Below are positions 45,646 to 54,456 of a DNA stretch of 64,000 nt, piece by piece (positions within the stretch are counted from its first letter, which is position 1; each line of letters begins with the position of its first letter). The notes beneath the pieces were generated by a model. That model worked only from the letters and a program-made list of their open reading frames with translations, searched no databases and was not told the DNA's origin. Made by a program: the position numbers and the translations under genes. Origin of the DNA: Bifidobacterium callitrichidarum. Lineage in GTDB: Bacteria; Actinomycetota; Actinomycetes; Actinomycetales; Bifidobacteriaceae. The stretch spans positions 1 to 64,000 of the forward strand of contig NZ_QFFM01000005.1 of assembly GCF_003129905.1 (NCBI RefSeq), in the 5' to 3' direction.

Positions 45646-46803
45646 ATGGCGAATAACCAAGAAGCCACCGTGGTGTTCGGCGTCCTGAACGAGACGTCGG
45701 AAACGGAATCCCGCGTCGCGCTGACGCCGGATATCGTCACCCGGCTGAAGAGGAGCGGAGTCTCCTGTTTGATTGAGTCGGGTGCCGGCATTGCCGCCGA
45801 ATACCCCGACGAGGATTACGCGAAGGCCGGAGCGAAGGTGCCCGGCCGCGACGAGGTGTTGGCCGGCGCGGACGCGCTCGGCTTCGTCGACCGTCCGTCC
45901 GCCGAGACCGTGGGCAAGCTCAAGCCCGGCCAGTGGGTGATCGGCATGCTCGGCTCCTTCACGGACGCCGAGTACGTGGCCGCGCTCGAGAAGGCCGGCC
46001 TGGTGGGCGTGGCCATCGAGAAGCTGCCCCGCAAGCTCTCCAGCGCCCAGTCCATGGACGAGATGACCTCGCAGAACTCCGTGATGGGCTACAAGGCCGC
46101 CATTGCCGCCGCCGACGCCTACGGTTCGTTCCTGCCGATGATGACCACCGCGGCCGGAACCATCCGCCCGGCCAAGGCGCTCGTGCTCGGCGCCGGCATC
46201 GCCGGCCTGCAGGCCATCGGCACGCTGCGTCGCCTCGGCGCGGTCGTCACCGCATACGACGTGCGCCCCGCCTCCAAGGGCGAGGTGGAATCCCTCGGCG
46301 CCAAGTTCCTCGATCTGGGACTCGACTTCTCCGCCGGCCAGGGCGAGGGCGGCTACGCCCGTGCCCTCACCGCCGAGGAACAGGCCGCCCAGCAGGCCGC
46401 CGTCGATGAGAAGGCCGCCGGCTTCGACATCATCATCACCACCGCCAAGGTGCCCGGACGCAAGCCTCCGGTGCTGCTCACCGCCGCCGGCGTCAAGGGC
46501 CTCAAGCGTGGCGCGGTGATCGTGGACTGCGCCGCCTCCGACCTCGGCGGCAACGTGGAGGGTTCCGCCATCGGCGAGCAGGTGACCGACGGCGGCGTCA
46601 AGATCATTGGCGCCCCCTACCTGGCCTCCGGCGTGGCCACCACCGCGTCCAACCTGCTCTCGCGCAACGTGGCCGACATCCTCGTGCACTTCATCCGAGA
46701 CGGCAAGCTCGGCCAGGACCTGTCCGAGGAGCTCGACGACGCCCTCGTGGTCGCCGGTCGCGCCGAAAAGCCCGCCGAGACGACGGCCGAGAAGTCCGAG
46801 TAA
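45646..46803 (+). CDS. pntAA: NAD(P) transhydrogenase subunit alpha part 1
   Basis: This 385-aa subunit is the soluble NAD(H)-binding domain I of the proton-translocating transhydrogenase. The Rossmann motif VLGAGIAGLQAIGTLRRLGA is present, plus the QDEM-type region SSAQSMDEMTSQNSVMGYKAA. In this layout alpha is split into two genes, as in Actinobacteria and Rhodospirillum. The operon is pntAA-pntAB-pntB with gaps of 15 and -1 bases. Confidence 0.97.
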   Translation: MANNQEATVVFGVLNETSETESRVALTPDIVTRLKRSGVSCLIESGAGIAAEYPDEDYAKAGAKVPGRDEVLAGADALGFVDRPSAETVGKLKPGQWVIGMLGSFTDAEYVAALEKAGLVGVAIEKLPRKLSSAQSMDEMTSQNSVMGYKAAIAAADAYGSFLPMMTTAAGTIRPAKALVLGAGIAGLQAIGTLRRLGAVVTAYDVRPASKGEVESLGAKFLDLGLDFSAGQGEGGYARALTAEEQAAQQAAVDEKAAGFDIIITTAKVPGRKPPVLLTAAGVKGLKRGAVIVDCAASDLGGNVEGSAIGEQVTDGGVKIIGAPYLASGVATTASNLLSRNVADILVHFIRDGKLGQDLSEELDDALVVAGRAEKPAETTAEKSE

Positions 46804-46818
46804 GGAGGAAGGAACATC

Positions 46819-47124
46819 ATGCCTACTCTCGTCGTATCCATCACCCTCTTCGTCCTCGCGCTGCTCATCGGCATCGAGGTCATCGGCAAGGTGCCCGCCA
46901 CCCTGCACACCCCGCTCATGTCCGGCGCCAACTCCATCCACGGCATCGTGATCGTCGGCGTGGTGATCGTGGCCGCCGAGGCCAACAGCCCGCTGGCCTA
47001 CGTGTTCATCTTCCTGGCCGCCGTGCTCGGCACCATGAACGTGGTCGGCGGCTACGTGGTCACCGACCGCATGCTGGAGATGTTCAAGTCCAACAAGAAC
47101 GAGAAGAAGGGGGAGTCGAAGTAA
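46819..47124 (+). CDS. pntAB: NAD(P) transhydrogenase subunit alpha part 2
   Basis: A 101-aa membrane subunit with three hydrophobic helices (residues 3-21, 33-52 and 56-78), giving the alpha part of the proton channel. It contains HTPLMSGANSIHGIVIVG, conserved in PntAB. AAGGAGG precedes it by 8 bases. It overlaps pntB by one base (TAATG). Confidence 0.96.
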   Translation: MPTLVVSITLFVLALLIGIEVIGKVPATLHTPLMSGANSIHGIVIVGVVIVAAEANSPLAYVFIFLAAVLGTMNVVGGYVVTDRMLEMFKSNKNEKKGESK

Positions 47125-48548
47125 TGGCCTCCGCAACCGTGGGAACCATCGACATCGTCGCGTGGTTCGTCTACCTGTTCTCGGCCGTCATGTTCGTGGT
47201 CGGCCTGCACTTCATGAATTCCCCGAAGACCGCGCGCAAGGGCAACCAGATCTCCGCGTTCGGCATGATCGTGGCCGTGCTCATGGCGTTCATCGTGCTC
47301 TTCGCCAAGGGATTCGTGAACGTCGTGGCCGTGGCCGTGCTGGTCGTCGGCATCCTGATCGGCGCGGTGGCCGGCGTGGTCTCCGCCAAGAAGGTCAAGA
47401 TGACGGACATGCCGCAGCTGGTCTCCGTGTTCAACACCGTGGGTGGTGGCGCGGCCGCGCTCGTGGCCCTGAACGACATCCTCACCAAGGACGGCACTCC
47501 GGACATCGTGGTGCTCATCACCGCGGGCCTGGGCATCCTGATCGGTTCCGTGACCTTCACCGGCTCGCTCATCGCCGCCGGCAAGCTGCAGGGCATCAAG
47601 TGGGTCAAGAAGCTGGCCCTGCCGGGCAAGGGCGTGTGGAACATCCTGTTCGCCGTCCTGTCCATCGCCTCGCTGTTCATGCTGTGCGTCCAGCCCGAGC
47701 AGCGACTGCTGTGGTCCGTCCTGACCACCGTGTTCGCCCTGTGCTACGGTCTGGTCTTCGTGATTCCGATCGGCGGTGCCGACATGCCCGTCGTGATCTC
47801 CGTGCTCAACGCCTGCACCGGTACGGCCGTGGCCATGTCCGGTCTGGCCATCGACAACGTGGCCCTGATCGTGGCCGGCGCGCTCGTCGGCTCGGCCGGC
47901 GTGACCCTGTCCATCCTCATGGCCCAGGCCATGAACCGCCCGCTGATCTCCGTCCTCGCCGGCGGCTTCGGTGGCGGCTCCGGTGCCGCCGCGGCCGGTG
48001 ACGGCCCGGAGGGCACCATGAAGGAGACCACCCCGGACGATCTGGCCGTCCAGCTCGTCTACGCCGAGAAGGTCATCTTCGTGCCCGGCTTCGGCCTGGC
48101 CCAGGCCCAGGCCCAGCGCGAGCTCGCCGATCTGGGCGAGCTGCTCAAGGCCCACGGTGTCGAGGTCTCCTACGCCATCCACCCGGTCGCCGGCCGTATG
48201 CCCGGCCACATGAACGTGCTGCTGGCCGAGGCCAACGTGCCCTACGAGGAGCTTGTGGACCTCGATGAGATCAACCCGCAGTTCCCGCAGGCCAACGTGG
48301 CCCTGGTCGTCGGTGCGAACGATGTGACCAACCCGGCCGCCCGCCGCCCCGGCACCCCGGTCTCCGGCATGCCGATCCTCGACGTGGACAAGGCCCAGAA
48401 CGTGGTCGTCATGAAGCGCGGCCGCGGCATGGGTTACGCCGGCATCCAGAACGAGCTCTACTTCGAGGACAACACGCAGATGCTGTTCGGCGACGCGAAG
48501 AAGAGCTTGCAAGCCGTCATCAACGCCGTCAAGGAATTGCTGGCCTGA
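47124..48548 (+). CDS. pntB: NAD(P) transhydrogenase subunit beta
   Basis: This 474-aa subunit has about nine membrane helices in its first 270 residues and a C-terminal NADP(H)-binding domain III (VIFVPGFGLAQAQAQRELADL, HPVAGRMPGHMNVLLAEA, VVGANDVTNPAA). It couples hydride transfer from NADH to NADP with proton flow, supplying NADPH for biosynthesis. It ends just before a hairpin element that likely terminates the operon. Confidence 0.97.
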   Translation: MASATVGTIDIVAWFVYLFSAVMFVVGLHFMNSPKTARKGNQISAFGMIVAVLMAFIVLFAKGFVNVVAVAVLVVGILIGAVAGVVSAKKVKMTDMPQLVSVFNTVGGGAAALVALNDILTKDGTPDIVVLITAGLGILIGSVTFTGSLIAAGKLQGIKWVKKLALPGKGVWNILFAVLSIASLFMLCVQPEQRLLWSVLTTVFALCYGLVFVIPIGGADMPVVISVLNACTGTAVAMSGLAIDNVALIVAGALVGSAGVTLSILMAQAMNRPLISVLAGGFGGGSGAAAAGDGPEGTMKETTPDDLAVQLVYAEKVIFVPGFGLAQAQAQRELADLGELLKAHGVEVSYAIHPVAGRMPGHMNVLLAEANVPYEELVDLDEINPQFPQANVALVVGANDVTNPAARRPGTPVSGMPILDVDKAQNVVVMKRGRGMGYAGIQNELYFEDNTQMLFGDAKKSLQAVINAVKELLA

Positions 48549-48677
48549 TGGAGCGTCCTCCGCACCGCAGCAGACTCGACGTACCCTGCGTACGCCTTCG
48601 CCTGCTGCGGCACCGAGGCCGCACGCATCATGCCAGCAATTACATTGCTTGCGTAATGGAGCGTCGATAGATGTTTT

Positions 48678-48789
48678 GGCTCCCCTCTCTGAGGGGAGCT
48701 GGCAGCGAAGCTGACTGAGGGGAGTTTACGGATTGCCGTAGCTCCCTTCAGTCGTCTCACGACGACAGCTCCCCTCAGAGAGGGGAGCC
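48678..48789. repeat. 112-bp palindromic GAGGGGAG element, intact
   Basis: The first 24 bases start GGCTCCCCTCTCTGAGG and are exactly complementary to the last 24, which end GAGAGGGGAGCC. Each arm also folds on itself (CTCCCCTC/GAGGGGAG). The inside contains GCGAAGCTGACTGAGGGGAG and a matching CTCCCTTCAGTCGTC. It is followed by TTTTTG, so it may terminate pntB and, on the other strand, the hydrolase gene. It has no coding capacity. Confidence 0.85.
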
Positions 48790-48798
48790 TTTTTGTAT

Positions 48799-49797
48799 CT
48801 ACAGACCGAATACGCGCATGACGAAGGTGGTGACGCGCTTCCAGTAGCGCACGGGATCGGTGCTGGCGCTCAGGGCGTGCGCGGCGCCCGGAATCAGCAG
48901 TCGCTCGCGGTCGATGCTGGCGCAGGCCGCGACGTTGCGGTCTAGGAACGCCGGGTCCACGAACGTATCGTCCCCGCCGTGGATGAACATCATCGGAATC
49001 GTGGCGCGGCGCAGTGAATCCACGCTGGACGCCTCGCGGAATCCATAGCCGGCGACCCGTTTCGAAATCTTGCTCATGGCGGCCACAACCGGCACGGCCA
49101 TCCAACGGCGGGGCAGGTGATACATACCCTTGGCGTTGTACAGGAACTGGTCCCAGACCGAGGAATACCCGCAGTCCTCGATGGCGGCCATGACGTTGCG
49201 CGGCAGATCGGGTTCGCCGACCGTCATCATCACGGTCGCGGCACCCATTGAGATGCCGTCCAGCAGGATGCGGGCTTCGGAATCGCTTTCCGCGATTAGG
49301 CGGATCCAGCACATCAGATCGCGACGCTCCAGCCAGCCCATGCCGACGAATCGGCCCTCGCTCAGTTCGTGGGCGCGCTGGGCCGGCACCAGCACGGTGA
49401 AGCCCAGTCGCGCGAATCGATGCGCGTATTTGCCCATCTCGGCGGGTGTGCCGGTGTACCCATGCATGCAGACGGCATACAGGTGCGGCGTGGGGGAGAC
49501 CGTGTCCGGGTCGAACAGCCAGCCGTGAAGCTTCAATCCATCCTCGCTGGCCACCGCGACCGGCTGTTTGGCCTCCTCAAACCAATGCGCCGCCTCACGT
49601 TCCTCGACGGCGTCGGCATGCGGCGTCTGCAGGTAATCGGCCGTAGCCCCGCCCGCCATCAGTTTCTCCATCCATCCCGAGCAACGCTTATCAAGCGACA
49701 GATGGAACATGAAGTCCGCCAATGCGAAGGTCCCGGCGCCGAATGCCGCGGCCGTGGCTCCCGCTGCGATGATGAGATTCCTGGTGATGCGCTTCAT
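48799..49797 (-). CDS. Membrane-anchored alpha/beta hydrolase
   Basis: A 332-aa protein. An N-terminal hydrophobic segment (residues 6-28) may anchor or secrete it. The core has the oxyanion-type CMHGYTGTPAEM, nucleophile elbow GISMG (Ser), acid near FIHGGDDTFVDP and final His in GAAHALS. This is an esterase/peptidase-like alpha/beta fold of unknown substrate. ATG 49797 follows GAGG; 39 residues of an upstream extension are unsupported. It is divergent from rplY. Confidence 0.85.
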   Translation of the reverse strand: MKRITRNLIIAAGATAAAFGAGTFALADFMFHLSLDKRCSGWMEKLMAGGATADYLQTPHADAVEEREAAHWFEEAKQPVAVASEDGLKLHGWLFDPDTVSPTPHLYAVCMHGYTGTPAEMGKYAHRFARLGFTVLVPAQRAHELSEGRFVGMGWLERRDLMCWIRLIAESDSEARILLDGISMGAATVMMTVGEPDLPRNVMAAIEDCGYSSVWDQFLYNAKGMYHLPRRWMAVPVVAAMSKISKRVAGYGFREASSVDSLRRATIPMMFIHGGDDTFVDPAFLDRNVAACASIDRERLLIPGAAHALSASTDPVRYWKRVTTFVMRVFGL

Positions 49798-50042
49798 TGC
49801 GGCCTCGATTCCCGTTGCACATGTACCTCCCATTGTAGCCGCGCTGTTTGTCCGACCATGATGTATATACTTAGCGATTGTTGCTTTGGCGAGGGAAGAA
49901 ACAGTCCTGCGCACCGCGAAGGTCCGCTTCTTCCGTAATCGACTCGGCGTGAGACTTCACCTCCTTGGGTGCGTTCTGCGGCGCGTCGTGGCGTCAAACA
50001 GACAGAACGACAAGTAACACCGATTAACAAGGAGTGCCAATC

Positions 50043-50666
50043 ATGGCTACCACTATCAAGCTTGAGGGCGAGGCCCGTTCCGAGTTCGGCAAGGGCGTGG
50101 CCCGTCGTCTGCGCGTTGCCAAGAAGATCCCGGCGACCATCTACGCCGGTGGCGAGCAGCCGGCCTTCGTGACCCTGCCGATGCGCGAGACCACCCTGGC
50201 CCTGCGCCACACCAACGCCCTGTTCTCCATCGCCTTCGGCGGCGAGACCAAGATGGCCGTCGTCAAGGACGTGCAGAAGAACCCGGTGAAGCGCATCATC
50301 GAGCACATCGACTTCCTCGAGGTCAAGGCCGGCGAGAAGATCGACGTCGAGGTGCCGGTGTTCGTCGAGGGTACCCCGAAGGGTGCCGCCGTGGCCTTCG
50401 TGGACATCCAGGAGCTCAAGGTCCGCGCCGACGTCGCCAACCTGCCGGAGAAGATCGTCGTGAACGTCGACGGCCTGACCGACGGCACCAAGGTCTTCGC
50501 CAAGGACGTCGTCCTGCCTGAGGGCGTCGAGCTCGACGTCGAGGATCCGGAGGAGTCCGTCGTCACCGTCGAGGTGCCGGAGGATGCCGCTGAGTCCACC
50601 GAGGCCGCCGCTCCGGCCGCTGACGCCGCTGCCGCTCCGGCTGCCGACGCCGCTGCCGCCAAGTGA
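50043..50666 (+). CDS. rplY: 50S ribosomal protein L25, CTC/TL5 form
   Basis: This 207-aa protein has the long (CTC/TL5) form with an N-terminal 5S rRNA-binding barrel and a C-terminal extension. The segments GEARSEFGKGVARRLR and MCR-type KNPVKRIIEHIDFLEV are conserved. The last 40 residues are an Ala/Glu/Asp-rich tail. ATG 50043 follows AAGGAG. It is monocistronic, with a terminator at 50728. Confidence 0.95.
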   Translation: MATTIKLEGEARSEFGKGVARRLRVAKKIPATIYAGGEQPAFVTLPMRETTLALRHTNALFSIAFGGETKMAVVKDVQKNPVKRIIEHIDFLEVKAGEKIDVEVPVFVEGTPKGAAVAFVDIQELKVRADVANLPEKIVVNVDGLTDGTKVFAKDVVLPEGVELDVEDPEESVVTVEVPEDAAESTEAAAPAADAAAAPAADAAAAK

Positions 50667-50989
50667 GCTGGTTCCCGATTCAGGAACATCGCCTGATGGG
50701 ATTCCCACGCACCGCGTGAGAGCCTGAGAAGCCCGTGACCGTACTAACGGCGCGGGCTTCGTTCGTTCTGACGCATGGCGGGAGCCGACCGTGCGTCGTC
50801 GAGCGTCACGGTCGTCGCCGTATCGTCCGTCGCTGCCCGTCACCGTCCGTATCGGCTTTCACCATGTGAACGCTCCCGTGCCCCGTGCGTCGCGGTGTGC
50901 CAAAGTATCCATCAGAACTTGCGCCACAAGCGCGAAGTACAACCCCATCGGCGGTTCCCATCCGCCAAGTCAAGAAGAAGTAGCAAGCA
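50667..50989. other. Intergenic region rplY-ilvE
   Basis: Contains the rplY terminator (50728-50769). The rest, 50770-50989, is GC-rich with irregular CGTCGTC-type runs and shows no credible gene. I could not place an ilvE promoter with confidence. Confidence 0.4.
50728..50769 (+). terminator. Terminator of rplY
   Basis: GAAGCCCG (50728-50735) pairs with CGGGCTTC (50753-50760); the loop is 17 bases and partly paired; GTTCGTTCT follows. A typical GC stem with a short T-rich tail. Confidence 0.7.
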
Positions 50990-52117
50990 ATGACTGAAAA
51001 CACGCACCACGATCCGGCAGCGCTTGACAAGCTCACCGAACCGTTCACCGTACTGCCGAACGACAACCCCGCATCCGATGAGAAGCGTCAGTCCCTCATC
51101 GACAAGCCAGCCTTCGGCCAGGTGTTCTCCGACAACATGGCCCACATGACTTGGACCAAGGGCGAGGGCTGGGGCGACCGCCGCATCGAGCCGTACGCGC
51201 CGCTCAAGATGGACCCGGGTGCATCCGTGCTGCATTACGCGCAGGAATGCTTCGAGGGCCTCAAGGCCTACCGTCACTCCGACGGCTCCACCTGGCTGTT
51301 CCGCCCGGATGCGAACGCCGAGCGTTTCCAGAACTCCGCCAAGCGTCTGTACCTGCCTGAGCTGCCGATCGACGACTTCCTGGGTTCCGTAGCCGCGCTG
51401 GTCAAGCGTGACGCCGCGTGGGTTCCGTCTCGCCGCGAGTACACGCTGTACATGCGTCCGTTCATGTTCGCCTCCGAGCCGTTCCTCGGCGTGCGTGCCC
51501 CGCAGGAGGTCGACTACTGCGTGATCGCCTCCCCGTCCGGCCCGTACTTCCCGGGCGGCGTTAAGCCGGTGAGTATCTGGGTTGAGGACAAGTGGTTCCG
51601 CACTGGCCCTGGTGGCACTGGTTTCGCCAAGTGCGGCGGCAACTACGCCGCCTCCCTGCTCGGCGAGTACACCGGCATTGCCAACGGCTGCCAGCAGGTG
51701 TGCTTCGTGGACGCCGCTACCAAGACCTACCTTGAGGAGCTCGGTGGCATGAACATGATGGTCGTCCACAAGGATGGCCACGTCGAGACCCCGTCCCTGA
51801 CCGGCAACATCCTGCCGGGCGTGACCCGTCGCTCCCTCATCCAGCTTCTGCAGGACAAGGGCCACGATGTGGTCGAGACCATGATCGCACTTGAGCAGCT
51901 GCTCGAGGACATCAAGTCCGGCGAGGTCACCGAGGTGTTCGCCTGTGGCACCGCCGCCATCATCACCCCGATCGGCCGCTTCAAGTCCGAGAAGTTCGAC
52001 GTGACCGTCGCCGACGGCGGTTCCGGTGAGCTGACCGTCGCCCTGCGCAACGAACTGCTTGGCATCCAGCTCGGCGAGATCGAGGATCCGCACAATTGGA
52101 TGTGGAAGGTATGTTAA
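50990..52117 (+). CDS. ilvE: Branched-chain amino acid aminotransferase
   Basis: This 375-aa fold-type IV PLP enzyme makes Val, Leu and Ile from their 2-oxo acids. The PLP Lys lies in GFAKCGGNYAASLLGE; other conserved parts are QECFEGLKAYRH, RPDANAERF and EVFACGTAAIITPIG. The length and the N-terminus fit the bacterial group II type. Start ATG 50990 follows AAGAAGAAG. A terminator follows at 52151. Confidence 0.96.
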   Translation: MTENTHHDPAALDKLTEPFTVLPNDNPASDEKRQSLIDKPAFGQVFSDNMAHMTWTKGEGWGDRRIEPYAPLKMDPGASVLHYAQECFEGLKAYRHSDGSTWLFRPDANAERFQNSAKRLYLPELPIDDFLGSVAALVKRDAAWVPSRREYTLYMRPFMFASEPFLGVRAPQEVDYCVIASPSGPYFPGGVKPVSIWVEDKWFRTGPGGTGFAKCGGNYAASLLGEYTGIANGCQQVCFVDAATKTYLEELGGMNMMVVHKDGHVETPSLTGNILPGVTRRSLIQLLQDKGHDVVETMIALEQLLEDIKSGEVTEVFACGTAAIITPIGRFKSEKFDVTVADGGSGELTVALRNELLGIQLGEIEDPHNWMWKVC

Positions 52118-52150
52118 TTAGACAGACTATCTAATTATTTGTTTAGTTGA

Positions 52151-52187
52151 TGATGCCCCATGGCTTCAAGCCATGGGGCATCATTTG
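52151..52187 (+). terminator. Terminator of ilvE
   Basis: TGATGCCCCATGGC pairs perfectly with GCCATGGGGCATCA around TTCAA, followed by TTTG. A 14-bp stem. Confidence 0.85.
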
Positions 52188-52228
52188 TGTATGCTCATGT
52201 GAGGGATACGTCGGAAACGGGGAAGGAA

Positions 52229-52331
52229 ATTGGCTCATGCAACAGGTGGCGTTGGAGAGCAATGCGGTGTTCGTGGACATCGAGTACCTCGCCATCCTAT
52301 GCTGGGGAATGTCCGGAGGTCTTTCGGCGAT
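52229..52331 (+). repeat. Left 103-bp direct repeat (TRIC 5' end)
   Basis: Identical to 57050-57152 except for three positions (about 97%). It contains the last bases before the TRIC start and its first 31 codons. The right boundary is sharp: the sequences diverge after CGGCGAT. Confidence 0.9.
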
Positions 52332-52347
52332 GAGTATCGGGAATTGA
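52237..52347 (+). pseudogene. 5' fragment of the TRIC/UPF0126 gene
   Basis: The first 31 codons (MQQVALESNAVFVDIEYLA and GMSGGLSA) repeat those of the intact gene at 57058, with one amino acid change (G to D). The frame then reads MSIGN and stops. It has a plausible GGGGAAGGAA site, so a short peptide could be made, but it is best viewed as a duplicated, truncated gene end. Confidence 0.85.
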
Positions 52348-52975
52348 GCAAGTGTGTTGTTAATGCTTCCAAAGCGACTTGCCATTTAACACAGCTGCTG
52401 TGAAATAAACTCAATTGAAGTAGCCATGCGGACATGGTTAGAAATCCTGATTTGCTGCGAACTAGCGGCGTAACAAAAGTGATAGCTGACCTTATCCGCA
52501 GATTCATCAATGAGAAATGCCTATTGCGGACGCAGGTGGGCCATCATAAAGTCCCGGGCCTATGTGTCTCTCCGCATCAAGGGAGTGTTTCCCTAGATCA
52601 TCGACTAGATAGAAAACTTGTGAGGCTCCTCAGGCATCCCAACGGTTTCACCCTGGATGATATGGCTTGCGGGATACCTCCTATGGAGCGCGATATATGC
52701 ACTAGTTCATGCTGTACCTTTTTCGTGGTGGAGCAATGCGTTGGAGGTTCGCCGGTTCTTGGCGGGAGTGGCGGATCCTTTCCTATCCTCGTTGGCTGGT
52801 GCGAACGTACTATTGCAGTCGTCATAATTGTCTGACGTCATCGCTTCAATCGTGCAGCTGTTCGAATGCATGGCTATGGTTATGCCACCAACACTACGAA
52901 TCGCGCAATCGAACGCGCTACGTAGCCGATAGAATAACGGGGTACCCCCTAGAAGAGAGAGCTAAGGAAATGCCG
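52348..52975. other. Low-GC accessory region without supported genes
   Basis: This 628-base stretch is clearly lower in GC than its surroundings and begins just after the TRIC fragment. Several frames are open (for example 52434-52835) but have no good ribosome binding site, no recognisable motif and unlikely composition. It probably holds decayed DNA plus the promoter of the next gene. Confidence 0.5.
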
Positions 52976-53656
52976 ATGAGCAGCCAGCAACCACAGAACA
53001 TCCCTCCGCGAATGCCGGCAAAACCGACTCCAAAGACAAACCCGATGACTCAAAACGTATCACTGCCACTGTGGGTAGTACTAGTGATCGCAGCTGCAGC
53101 GCTCATTGTCGGATTAGTCGGTGGTCTGGGTGGCATGTTCCTGTATGCGACACCAGTGATAAGCAAGGCGAAAACGGATTACGCCAACGAAGTCACCTAT
53201 TCCCAGAAGCTTGAGAAGCAAGTACAGGATTCTCAGGCAAGCATCGACTCGCTGACGCAGGAAAACGCCAACCTCAGCCAACAATTGGAGGAATTGCAGC
53301 CAACGGCCAATGATGGCACGACCGGACTGACCATCATGGAACGGAACGTGGTCAACAGCGGTAGCACCATTCTGATTGAGTACGTGGTTCGCAACGACAC
53401 GAACAAGACCGCCGATGAAATATCGATGGATTTCCGGTTCCTCGACGCCCAAGGAAACACCGTCAGCAGTGGCGCATGGACGAACAATGCCAGCGTCGAA
53501 CCCGGCAAGACCGGAATCGTGACCGCATATGGAGGATTCCAGCGCGACGATCATGCAAGCATAGTGGGTGTACAGGCAGAAAAAGCCTACATAACCATCA
53601 ACGGAGAGAAGTACTCAGTTGATTTGCCCGACAATGAGCCGGTGGTGAACTTCTGA
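52976..53656 (+). CDS. Membrane-anchored coiled-coil protein with FxLYD-like domain
   Basis: A 226-aa protein: a Pro-rich N-terminus, one transmembrane helix (about residues 30-55), a coiled coil (SQKLEKQVQDSQASIDSLTQ and following) and a C-terminal Ig-like domain resembling FxLYD (LIEYVVRNDTNKTAD, FRFLDAQGNTV). ATG 52976 is 7 bases after AAGGA; an ATG at 52970 is too close to it. It is inside the accessory segment, next to a lipoprotein gene on the same strand. The function is unknown. Confidence 0.75.
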   Translation: MSSQQPQNIPPRMPAKPTPKTNPMTQNVSLPLWVVLVIAAAALIVGLVGGLGGMFLYATPVISKAKTDYANEVTYSQKLEKQVQDSQASIDSLTQENANLSQQLEELQPTANDGTTGLTIMERNVVNSGSTILIEYVVRNDTNKTADEISMDFRFLDAQGNTVSSGAWTNNASVEPGKTGIVTAYGGFQRDDHASIVGVQAEKAYITINGEKYSVDLPDNEPVVNF

Positions 53657-53775
53657 GATATCTAAATGGCGGGCTCTCTTACGGGCTATAAGAGAATCCG
53701 TCCCGTTGTGCAGTGTCCACGCCTATCCGTCCCGGTTTATTGAGTGGGGCATTTTTAGAGAGCAGGGAGAAAATC

Positions 53776-54195
53776 GTGAGCGGCCCGCGAGACAAGGTAA
53801 GCTTCATGCGAATAACGAGAAACAAAAGTCGGATCGCCGGTCGGATTATATGCAGCCTAGTAACCGCTATGTTGATGACCGCCGTCTTTTCGGCGTGTAG
53901 TTCAGAGTTGAAAACGGAAGAAAAAGACTCTGATTTACCGACGTTGGCAACCATCGCCCGTGAATGCGATATTCATTTCTTTTATAAAGAACAAGGGAAA
54001 TGGTCGTTGAACGCCGTCATCGGTGACGAGTTCGATTGCGTGGTCGAAAAAGGTCTTCCAGCAGAGGTTGCTGATTCCATCACCGAAGCGCAGGCGTCAG
54101 GTGATAAAATCAGCGGCAACGCTGAAATCGACGGCAGATCATACCAGTGGTCGATAAGCGGTATCGAACCGCGTATAACCATCAACGAAATGTGA
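53776..54195 (+). CDS. Putative lipoprotein
   Basis: A 139-aa protein with a signal sequence (SLVTAMLMTAVFSAC) and lipobox FSAC, then a short polar linker and a small domain with a Cys pair (ARECDIHFF and EFDCVVEKG). GTG 53776 follows AGGGAG by 6 bases; ATG 53806 is an alternative. It lies 119 bases after the FxLYD-like protein and may act with it at the membrane. I do not recognise the mature domain. Confidence 0.65.
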   Translation: MSGPRDKVSFMRITRNKSRIAGRIICSLVTAMLMTAVFSACSSELKTEEKDSDLPTLATIARECDIHFFYKEQGKWSLNAVIGDEFDCVVEKGLPAEVADSITEAQASGDKISGNAEIDGRSYQWSISGIEPRITINEM

Positions 54196-54324
54196 TCCAA
54201 ACCAGACGGTTCCGTTCCCTTGTTTTAGGGGAGCGGAACCACTCAATATGGAGATAGCCTATCCGTCTAGTCCGCGGAAGGGGTTCCTACCCCAACTGGG
54301 TTCTTGTCTTCCACTTGATCCGAT

Positions 54325-54456
54325 TCAGGTCGAGTCTGTTGTCGTGGTCTCCATTCTCGACATCAATTCTTCTATCGGAACATAGTGATAATGTTCGCCC
54401 ATCTCTATCAGGGAATGGCCGACAATACGTTGAACGATGTCAGGATTCACGTACAT
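54325..54456 (-). pseudogene. C-terminal relic of a tyrosine recombinase (integrase)
   Basis: Reading the minus strand gives VNPDIVQRIVGHSLIEMGEH followed by YHYVPIEELMSRME and a stop. This matches the end of phage-type integrases: the GHS motif with catalytic His and a later Tyr nucleophile in the EHYxHxP context. Upstream (above 54456) the frame breaks and only scattered bits remain, so the gene is a remnant. Confidence 0.7.

Noticed and set aside
52229..52347. Start of a functional gene
   Set aside because: It matches only the first 31 codons of the intact gene at 57058 and stops soon after.
52434..52835. 133-codon open frame in the low-GC region
   Set aside because: No ribosome binding site, no domain, irregular composition.
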